In this document: positions 5,650 to 10,769 of the stretch, in pieces | Position numbering within the stretch: position 1 is the stretch's first letter | How the letters are laid out: each line of letters opens with the position of its first letter | Assembly: GCA_036744635.1 (NCBI GenBank) | Contig: DAIOHQ010000175.1 | Span: 1-10,769 of the forward strand | Direction of reading: 5' to 3' | Source: DAIOHQ01 sp036744635 | Lineage (GTDB): Bacteria; Planctomycetota; Phycisphaerae; Tepidisphaerales; Tepidisphaeraceae | Length of the DNA stretch: 10,769 nucleotides | The notes under the pieces: model-generated | Told to the model about the DNA's origin: nothing | The model's database searches: none | What the model saw: the letters and a program-made list of their open reading frames with translations, nothing else | Program-made: the position numbers and the translations under genes

Positions 5650-6972
5650 ATGGAAAGAGTCTCGCGGAGCAGGGGGAGGCGCAGTCATCTGACGCTGGCG
5701 TTGTGCCTGGTGCTGCACGCGTTCACGCACATCTACGGTTCGATGCTGGTGCCGCTCTATCTGTTGATCGCCCGCGACCTGAACCTCGGCGGGGTCGGGC
5801 GGGTAGGGGGGGCGACGCTGATCGTCACCGTCTACGGCGTCGTCTACAACCTCCTTTCCTTCCCGGCCGGCATTCTCGCCGATCGGCACAACCGCAAATG
5901 GCTGTTGGGCATCGGATTGATCGGCAACGCCGCGGCGATCCTGCTCATGGGCTTCACCCGGCAATATGAAATGCTGCTGGCGCTCGGGGCGCTGGCCGGT
6001 GTGTTCGGATCGCTGTTTCATCCCGCCGCCGGGGCATTGGCGCCGGCGCATTATCCGCGCGCGCCGGGATTGGCGATCGGACTGCTGGGAATCGGCGCCG
6101 GCATCGGATTCTTCGCCGGCCCGCAGATCGCCGGCTGGCGCGCCGCCAGCGCCATGTGGCAACCCCCCCTGTCCCCCCTTCATCTCGGCCACGTGTCGGC
6201 CTGGCAGCGGCCTTGCGTCGAACTGGGATTGGCGGGCGTGATCATGGGCATCATCTTTCTGCTCGTTGGCGTCGAGGCCAAGCGGCAGACCGATGTCGCT
6301 CTGCCCTCCGAGCACGCCCTGGGAAAATCCCTGCGCTGGCGGATCGCGGCCGTCGGGCTGGTACTGGGATTCCGCGATTTCGCCGGCGTCGCCGGCCTGT
6401 CACTGGTGAGCATCTTCCTGCAAAAGGCGCATCGCTATGACGTGAAGCACGCCGGACTGGTGGTGGGCGGCATCGTGCTGCTTAGCGTGGTCGGCAACCC
6501 GCTGCTGGTCTACCTCAGCCCCGGCCGGCGGCGGTTGCCCATGCTCACCGCCGTGCTGATTGCCGGCGGCATCGTCGTCTGCATCACGCCGCTGCTGAGC
6601 GGGGGCGGCGCCGCCATGATCGCGGTGCTGTGCATCTTTTTCTTTTTCCAGCTCGGCAGCTACGCCGTCAGCGATGCCGCCATGCTAGAGCGCATCGCCG
6701 CCGACAAGCGCGGGCGAACCGTCGGCTTGTTCCTCTTCATCGCCGGCTCGATGGCCAGCACCGGCCCCTGGATCATGGGATGGTGGAGCGACCACCTGGG
6801 CGCGGGGGCGTCCAATCCAAAATCCTATTGGCCCGCATTCTGTGTTTTGGGCGCCGGCATGTGGCTGGCCACCGGGGCGGTTGGGCTGATCAGGCGGCTG
6901 GGCCCGGTCAGCGCCATCGAAGGCGATGTCTCGCGCGAGGTCAGACCGGCGACGATGGAGACGGTGGCATGA
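5650..6972 (+). CDS. MFS transporter, fosmidomycin-resistance-protein-like
   Basis: 440 residues from ATG 5650, with no Shine-Dalgarno sequence (see the -10 box at 5636). About twelve hydrophobic helices are visible in two halves, separated by a charged loop near residues 205-230. The loop between helices 2 and 3 carries the MFS motif A (GILADRHNRK, 74-83). GLLGIGAGIGFFAGPQIAG (144-162) resembles the motif C of H+-coupled antiporters. SLFHPAAGALAPAHYPR (121-137) recalls the FHP signature of Fsr-type efflux proteins, so proton-driven efflux of a small molecule is likely, but the substrate cannot be read from sequence. Residues 171-185 (QPPLSPLHLGHVSAW) look like a late insertion in the loop before helix 6. 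The gene is probably transcribed on its own: it has a promoter upstream and a strong hairpin downstream (6978-7038). The superfamily is firm; the subfamily is tentative. Confidence 0.88.
   Translation: MERVSRSRGRRSHLTLALCLVLHAFTHIYGSMLVPLYLLIARDLNLGGVGRVGGATLIVTVYGVVYNLLSFPAGILADRHNRKWLLGIGLIGNAAAILLMGFTRQYEMLLALGALAGVFGSLFHPAAGALAPAHYPRAPGLAIGLLGIGAGIGFFAGPQIAGWRAASAMWQPPLSPLHLGHVSAWQRPCVELGLAGVIMGIIFLLVGVEAKRQTDVALPSEHALGKSLRWRIAAVGLVLGFRDFAGVAGLSLVSIFLQKAHRYDVKHAGLVVGGIVLLSVVGNPLLVYLSPGRRRLPMLTAVLIAGGIVVCITPLLSGGGAAMIAVLCIFFFFQLGSYAVSDAAMLERIAADKRGRTVGLFLFIAGSMASTGPWIMGWWSDHLGAGASNPKSYWPAFCVLGAGMWLATGAVGLIRRLGPVSAIEGDVSREVRPATMETVA
6160..6204 (+). other. 45-bp in-frame insertion in the MFS gene flanked by TGGCA
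   Basis: TGGCA occurs at 6157-6161 and again at 6202-6206, exactly 45 bases (15 codons) apart. The DNA between has two C-runs, unlike its surroundings, and encodes the proline-rich QPPLSPLHLGHVSAW. Deleting one period restores a smooth loop (SAMWQRPCVELG) leading into the next helix. This reads as a small repeat element inserted with a 5-bp target duplication, or as a slippage product, that kept the frame open. Confidence 0.5.
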
Positions 6973-6977
6973 AAGGA

Positions 6978-7038
6978 AGTCTCCAGTCACCAGTCGCCAG
7001 TCTCCAGCGAATTGACTGGAGACTGGCGACTGGAGACT
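6978..7038 (+). repeat. Inverted pair of CNCCAGT heptamer arrays; likely also the MFS terminator
   Basis: Four imperfect heptamers, CTCCAGT-CACCAGT-CGCCAGT-CTCCAGC, run from 6981 to 7008. Their inverted copies (ACTGGAG, ACTGGCG, ACTGGAG) run from 7015 to 7035. The 23-base arms 6985-7007 and 7016-7038 pair with one mismatch around an 8-base loop. The structure begins five bases after the MFS stop and is followed by TCTTCCTCTTTTC (7037-7049), a pyrimidine tract that could complete an intrinsic terminator. The array make-up suggests a repeat element rather than an ordinary terminator. Confidence 0.75.
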
Positions 7039-7109
7039 CTTCCTCTTTTCAGAAAAATCGCCTAATCTCCGCGATACCAACTGCCGGGAGGGGGCGAAGG
7101 AATGAACCG

Positions 7110-7679
7110 ATGTTCGGCTTCGGCAAACGCGAACCCCCGCTGAAGCAGCCAGCCCCTCCAGGGGGGGCCGGGCCGGGGGGGGCTCGCGTCAGCACCAAAT
7201 ATTGCACCGACAAGTTCAATGGCAAGTATCCGCACGTGGGCCTGTTCGACGCGCGGGAGCGCAAGATCTGGGTCTGCAAGCCGCTCGGCGGCCAGGCCAT
7301 CCGCACCTCGCACGCCCGGCTGATCACCGGCGCCGACAACGCCACCTCGACGGTCTGGAAAGACCGTTTCCTGTGCTACTGGTTTTATACGCCCAACACC
7401 GGCGAGGGATACATTCACGGATATCCCATTGAGTGGGATGAGGCGCATCTGCTGGTGCGGATCGACCCGAACTGGGACTACGACCGCCAGCGCCTGGTGC
7501 CTCCGGAGCTGGAAGACCAGGTAAACGAAAACCTCGAACGCCAGTTCAAGCATGGCGAGCGCATCTTCGACTTTTTTCTGAAGAGCAAGCTGAAATATCC
7601 GCTGAGCCTGCACTTCATCGGCCAGCGCGCCGCCGATTCGCTGTTCTATGTGAAACGGGTCGAGGGGAGCGGGGGATGA
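7110..7679 (+). CDS. Hypothetical soluble protein, function unknown
   Basis: 189 residues. ATG 7110 is chosen because GAAGGA (7096-7101) lies eight bases upstream; the open frame continues further 5' but only overlaps the transporter out of frame. No signal peptide or membrane helix is visible. Residues 1-12 (MFGFGKREPPLK) are followed by a Gly/Pro-rich low-complexity stretch (about 13-26) encoded by G-runs. From residue 28 the sequence looks like a compact alpha/beta domain rich in aromatic residues (KYCTDKFNGKYPHVGLFDAR, DRFLCYWFYTPNTGEGYIHG). The C-terminal half is charged and helical (ELEDQVNENLERQFKHGERIFDFFLKSKLKY). I recognise no family. The ordered composition and good ribosome binding site support a real gene. 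Its TGA stop lies inside the first unit of the downstream repeat array. Confidence 0.75.
   Translation: MFGFGKREPPLKQPAPPGGAGPGGARVSTKYCTDKFNGKYPHVGLFDARERKIWVCKPLGGQAIRTSHARLITGADNATSTVWKDRFLCYWFYTPNTGEGYIHGYPIEWDEAHLLVRIDPNWDYDRQRLVPPELEDQVNENLERQFKHGERIFDFFLKSKLKYPLSLHFIGQRAADSLFYVKRVEGSGG
7157..7174 (+). repeat. G-run/CCG motif inside the hypothetical gene, resembled at 7843-7859
   Basis: TCCAGGGGGGGCCGGGCCGG here and CCAGGGGGGCCGCGCCG at 7843-7859 share the plan CCAG, a run of six or seven G, then CCG-x-GCCG. Here it encodes the Pro/Gly-rich stretch near residue 20 of the hypothetical protein. A dispersed GC-rich repeat that has entered a coding region is the likely explanation, but two short, low-complexity matches are weak evidence. 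Confidence 0.3.
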
Positions 7680-7805
7680 AACGTGAAACGTGAAACATGA
7701 AGAGGTCGGAAGGCACATAGGCACATAGGCACGAAGGCACGGAGTGAAATGCCCCTTCGTGCCTTCGTGCCTCCTGCCTCCGTGCCTTCTGAATCTTCAC
7801 GTTTC
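7676..7805. repeat. Nested inverted pair of short tandem arrays (GTGAAAC and GGCACNNA units)
   Basis: The segment opens with heptamers ATGAAAC-GTGAAAC-GTGAAAC-ATGAAGA (7676-7703), then four octamers GGCACATA, GGCACATA, GGCACGAA, GGCACGGA (7712-7743). The inverted octamers TTCGTGCC, TTCGTGCC, TCCTGCC, TCCGTGCC follow at 7756-7786, and TTCACGTTTC (7796-7805) closes the structure by pairing with GAAACGTGAA (7685-7694). The longest uninterrupted stem is 15 bp (7727-7741 with 7758-7772, 16-base loop). The stop codon of the preceding gene (7677-7679) is part of the first heptamer. It may end transcription, but no T-run follows the inner stem. Confidence 0.8.
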
Positions 7806-8061
7806 TGAATTATCGGACTCGCGGATATCGCACCCGCTTTCCCCAGGGGGGCCGCGCCGCCTGAATCGAAATTCTCGCATAGACGCGGATAATAAATGCC
7901 GAATTGAATAGGGCGGGTTAGGGGGGCGGCAAAGACGGCGACGGCGGCGCGGTGTCTCTTGTCAGACGCTCCGAATTCGTGAAAATGGCCGCGATTAAGG
8001 GGATTGACTCGGCTCGTCGCGGTCCGCGGCCGCGAGCGGAGCCTCCAAGGAAGGTAAAACC
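7806..8061 (+). promoter_or_regulatory. Non-coding leader region of glgP, with a hairpin next to the RBS
   Basis: This 256-base stretch has no convincing gene. GATAAT at 7888-7893 could be a -10 box, but no matching -35 is seen at normal spacing. The GC-rich motif at 7843-7859 recurs at 7157. At 8011-8043, GGCTC+TCGCGG (8011-8015, 8017-8022) can pair with CCGCGA+GAGCC (8030-8035, 8039-8043) around a 7-base loop, ending three bases before the ribosome binding site AAGGAAGG (8047-8054). The hairpin could influence translation of the phosphorylase, but a GC-rich leader readily yields such pairings by chance. Confidence 0.3.
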
Positions 8062-10629
8062 ATGGGCGATTTTGCCCCGACGATTCGTACGTTCCAGGTC
8101 TTTCCGGACATCCCCGAAGCATTGCAGCCGCTGATGAAGCTGGCGCAGAATTTCTGGTGGGTGTGGCACCCAGATGCCGTCGAGCTCTTCCGCCGCCTCG
8201 ACCGCAAGCTTTGGGAAGAGGTCTATCACAATCCCATCAAGCTGCTCGGCCGGATCGAACAGGAGAAACTGCTGGCGGCGGCGCAGGATGAAGGATATCT
8301 GGCGCACATGAAGCGCGTCTTCGAGGCACTGACCGCCAACATCCAGGAAAAAGGGTGGTTTCAGAATCAGCACCAGGATGCCGCCAAGATGCTGGTGGCC
8401 TATTTTTCCGCGGAGTTCGCGGTCCACGAGTCCCTGCCGATCTATTCCGGCGGCCTGGGGGTTCTGGCCGGGGATCATCTGAAATCCGCCAGCGAAATCG
8501 GTTTGCCGCTGGTGGGGGTGGGACTGCTCTATCGCAATGGATATTTTCAACAGTATCTGTCGGCCGATGGGTGGCAGCAGGAGGCCTACCCGGAACTGGA
8601 TTTTTATAATCTGGCGATCGAGCCGCTGCGCTATACCGATGGCTCTCCGGTTCACGTGCGCGTGGACCTGCCGGAGAACGCGGTCTTCTGCAAGGTCTGG
8701 AAGGCGAACATCGGCAGGGTGCCGCTCTATCTGCTGGACACCAATCTGCAGGAAAATTCGCCGGCCGACCGCGAGATCACCAGCAAGCTGTATGGCGGCG
8801 GCACGGAGATGCGCATCAAGCAGGAGATCGTGCTGGGCATAGGCGGCGTACGCGCCATGGAAGCCCTGAACGTCCAGCCAACCGTCTGGCACATGAACGA
8901 AGGACACGCCGCATTCCTGGCGCTGGAGCGCATCCGCAAGCTGCTGGAAGACAAGAATCTGACATTCGATCAGGCCCGCCAGCAGGTAATGGCCGCCAGC
9001 GTCTTCACCACGCACACGCCGGTTCCGGCCGGCATCGACACCTTCTCCCCTGACATGATGGTGAAGTATTTCAAGTCCTATTACCCGTCGCTCAAGCTGG
9101 ATGAAGAAGGATTTTTGGCGCTGGGCCGCGAGGATGTTACCAACAAGAAGCAGGGCTTTTCCATGGCGGTGCTGGCCATCCGCCTGGCCGACAGCATCAA
9201 CGGCGTCAGTGCCCTGCACGGCGACGTATCCCGCAAGATGTGGCACAACATCTGGCCGCAAGTGCCTCCCAATGAGGTGCCGATTCAAAGCATCACAAAT
9301 GGAATTCACGTGCGCACCTGGCTGTCGCCGGATATCGTTTTCGTGCTCGACCGCTATCTCAGCGGCAAGTGGATGAGCAATCCCACCGACCAGAGTGTCT
9401 GGGAAGGCGTCAACCAGATTCCCGATGAAGAACTCTGGCGGGCGCACGAGCGCTGCCGCGAGCGGCTGGTGGGCTGGGCCCGGCAGACGCTGCGCGAGCA
9501 GTTGCTGCGCCGCGGCGCCGCCTACGATGAGGTGACGCTGGCCGACGAAATCCTCGATCCCGAAGCGCTGACCATCGGTTTCGCCCGCCGTTTTGCCTCC
9601 TACAAGCGCGGTGCGCTTCTTCTGCGCGACCAGGATCGGCTGCGCCGGCTGCTCGAAGACACCAAGCGGCCCATCCAGTTCATTTTCGCCGGCAAGGCGC
9701 ACCCCGCCGACAACGAAGGCAAGGAGCTGATCCGCGCGATCGTCCACTTTGCCCGCAACCCCTCCGTCCGCCGCCGCATCGTCTTCCTGGAAAATTATGA
9801 CATGAACATCGCCCGCTACCTGGTGCAGGGCGTCGACGTCTGGCTGAACACCCCCCGGCGCGGCATGGAAGCTTCCGGCACCAGCGGCATGAAGGCGGCG
9901 GCCAATGGCGTGCTCAATTGCTCGGTGCTCGATGGCTGGTGGGTGGAAGGATATGCCTCCGACCTGGGCTGGGCGATCGGCCACGGCGAAACCTACACCG
10001 ACGGCAATTATCAGGATCAGGTGGAAAGCGCTGCCTTGTATGACCTGCTGGAAAAGCAGATTCTCCCGCTCTTCTACAAGCGCGGGGTGGACAACATCCC
10101 GCGCGAGTGGATCGCGCGCATGAAGAACTGCATGCGCCAGCTCGCCCCCGTCTTCAACACCAATCGCATGGTGAAGGAATACGCCGAGAAGCTGTACATT
10201 CCCTCCTACCTGCGCGGCGCGGAGCTGCTGGCCGACGGGCTGAAACGCTCCGTCGAGCTGGCGCACGCCAAGGACAATCTGCGCCAGCGCTGGAGCAGCA
10301 TTAAGATCGTCGGCGTTCACACCAGCGGCAACGGCCATTACAAAGTGGGCGAGGCGATGCAGGTGGAGGCGCTGATCGATCTTCCCGAGATCAGCGTGGA
10401 CGATCTGCAGGTGCAGCTCTATGCCGGACCGATCAACGCGGCCGGAGAAATCGAAAATCCCCAGGCCCTGCGCATGTCGCACACCAAGCAGTTGGCCCCC
10501 AATCGCCATCTATTCAGCGGCCGCATCGAATGCCAGACCAGCGGCCGGCAAGGTTTTGCCATCCGCATCCTCCCCGGCAACAAGGACATGGCCACGCCGT
10601 TCGAGCCGGGCTTGATCACTTGGAACTGA
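8062..10629 (+). CDS. glgP: Glycogen/alpha-glucan phosphorylase (GT35, DUF3417-type)
   Basis: 855 residues from ATG 8062, with AAGGAAGG seven bases upstream. The enzyme removes glucose units from alpha-1,4-glucan with phosphate, giving glucose 1-phosphate, and needs pyridoxal phosphate. Residues about 1-110 match the DUF3417 N-terminal region typical of this bacterial/archaeal phosphorylase type (LMKLAQNFWWVWHPDAVELF). YFSAEFAVHESLPIYSGGLGVLAGDHLKSA (114-143) carries the family glycine loop. WHMNEGHAAF (276-285) and FTTHTPVPAG (315-324) follow. GFARRFASYKR (506-516) and FAGKAHPAD (542-550) hold the basic phosphate-contacting residues. EASGTSGMKAAANG (603-616) contains the PLP lysine, Lys611. 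A beta-rich C-terminal region (about 740-855) completes the usual length for the type. All key blocks are present, so the protein should be active in cytoplasmic glycogen use. No other glycogen gene is adjacent, so it is probably transcribed alone. Confidence 0.96.
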   Translation: MGDFAPTIRTFQVFPDIPEALQPLMKLAQNFWWVWHPDAVELFRRLDRKLWEEVYHNPIKLLGRIEQEKLLAAAQDEGYLAHMKRVFEALTANIQEKGWFQNQHQDAAKMLVAYFSAEFAVHESLPIYSGGLGVLAGDHLKSASEIGLPLVGVGLLYRNGYFQQYLSADGWQQEAYPELDFYNLAIEPLRYTDGSPVHVRVDLPENAVFCKVWKANIGRVPLYLLDTNLQENSPADREITSKLYGGGTEMRIKQEIVLGIGGVRAMEALNVQPTVWHMNEGHAAFLALERIRKLLEDKNLTFDQARQQVMAASVFTTHTPVPAGIDTFSPDMMVKYFKSYYPSLKLDEEGFLALGREDVTNKKQGFSMAVLAIRLADSINGVSALHGDVSRKMWHNIWPQVPPNEVPIQSITNGIHVRTWLSPDIVFVLDRYLSGKWMSNPTDQSVWEGVNQIPDEELWRAHERCRERLVGWARQTLREQLLRRGAAYDEVTLADEILDPEALTIGFARRFASYKRGALLLRDQDRLRRLLEDTKRPIQFIFAGKAHPADNEGKELIRAIVHFARNPSVRRRIVFLENYDMNIARYLVQGVDVWLNTPRRGMEASGTSGMKAAANGVLNCSVLDGWWVEGYASDLGWAIGHGETYTDGNYQDQVESAALYDLLEKQILPLFYKRGVDNIPREWIARMKNCMRQLAPVFNTNRMVKEYAEKLYIPSYLRGAELLADGLKRSVELAHAKDNLRQRWSSIKIVGVHTSGNGHYKVGEAMQVEALIDLPEISVDDLQVQLYAGPINAAGEIENPQALRMSHTKQLAPNRHLFSGRIECQTSGRQGFAIRILPGNKDMATPFEPGLITWN

Positions 10630-10642
10630 GCTTGGAACAGAT

Positions 10643-10664
10643 GCCCACTGGCTTTGGAGTGGGC
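10643..10664 (+). terminator. Candidate hairpin after glgP
   Basis: GCCCACT (10643-10649) pairs with AGTGGGC (10658-10664) around an 8-base loop, beginning 13 bases after the glgP stop. No T-run follows (GCGTCTCCG), so it is not a standard intrinsic terminator. It may protect the 3' end of the mRNA or be another dispersed hairpin. Confidence 0.4.
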
Positions 10665-10713
10665 GCGTCTCCGCGGGGTGTAACTCTTGTTTGCGGCGGT
10701 CCCACCTTTTACC

Positions 10714-10739
10714 CCCTCTCCCGGTACTCCGGGGGAGGG
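10714..10739. repeat. CCCTCTCCCGG hairpin, widespread dispersed-repeat type
   Basis: CCCTCTCCCGG (10714-10724) pairs with CCGGGGGAGGG (10729-10739) through 11 pairs including one G-U wobble, with loop TACT. The flanks (CCCACCTTTTA before, TTGGGGTGGGGGTCC after) are the usual surroundings of this intergenic repeat. Read on the minus strand it gives peptides such as PQPSPGVPGEG that turn up as spurious ORFs in several phyla. It may extend past the window end. Confidence 0.65.
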
Positions 10740-10769
10740 TTGGGGTGGGGGTCCTGCCACAATCGCCAC

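Noticed and set aside
6630..7109. 5' extension of the hypothetical gene's open frame into the transporter
   Set aside because: It overlaps the MFS coding region out of frame and translates the inverted array at 6978-7038; ATG 7110 has a good ribosome binding site.
7676..7805. Possible CRISPR array
   Set aside because: Units are 7-8 nt with no spacers, and the two halves are inverted rather than directly repeated.
7952..8134. 60-codon plus-strand frame running through the glgP leader
   Set aside because: It overlaps the start of glgP out of frame, has no ribosome binding site, and is Arg/Pro-rich as expected from GC-rich non-coding DNA.
7918..10509. 863-codon open frame on the minus strand opposite glgP
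   Set aside because: The plus-strand phosphorylase has all catalytic motifs. The antisense frame is open because of GC-rich codon use, its product resembles no protein, and it is His/Gln/Ala/Val-rich as expected for such a shadow.

Overview
The window is GC-rich bacterial DNA, densely coding, with every supported gene on the + strand. A planctomycete, probably of the Phycisphaerae/Tepidisphaera kind, is the best guess. This rests on the ECF sigma factor with a C-terminal extension carrying an Ala-Ala-Pro-Ala-Ser-Leu type segment and its own membrane anchor, on reduced type II secretion/pseudopilin gene sets, and on many hairpin-forming dispersed repeats. The assignment is inference; no rRNA or tRNA is present to support it.

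Layout: (1) 1-441 holds the 3' part of a metallophosphoesterase gene whose reading frame is broken by a palindromic repeat. It is followed at 445-693 by a small single-pass membrane protein. (2) 711-762 is an intact copy of the same palindrome. (3) 826-5610 looks like one transcription unit: a membrane-tethered ECF sigma factor, two consecutive GspF/PilC-family inner-membrane platform proteins, and three short pseudopilin-like proteins. The last four genes (3055-5610) are joined by three ATGA stop/start overlaps. No ATPase (GspE), secretin (GspD), major pseudopilin (GspG), GspL/M or prepilin peptidase is present, so the machine must draw these from elsewhere or be incomplete. A candidate ECF-type promoter precedes the sigma gene and would allow autoregulation. 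(4) 5650-6972 is a 12-TM-type MFS transporter that seems to have its own promoter and a leaderless start. It carries a 15-codon in-frame insertion flanked by a 5-bp direct repeat. (5) 7110-7679 is an unrecognised soluble protein. (6) 7680-8061 is the only long non-coding stretch: an inverted pair of short tandem arrays, then a leader region. (7) 8062-10629 is a complete glycogen/alpha-glucan phosphorylase (GT35, DUF3417 type). (8) 10630-10769 holds two hairpins, one of them a common type of dispersed repeat.

The genes do not form one pathway. The coherent unit is sigma factor + GspF pair + pseudopilins, which suggests a secretion or pilus-like apparatus made together with its own membrane-anchored regulator. 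The most unusual structural signal is the repeats. At least three unrelated hairpin families sit just after stop codons or inside genes. Two of them (6978-7038 and 7676-7805) share one design: an array of 7-8 nt units facing its own inverted copy.
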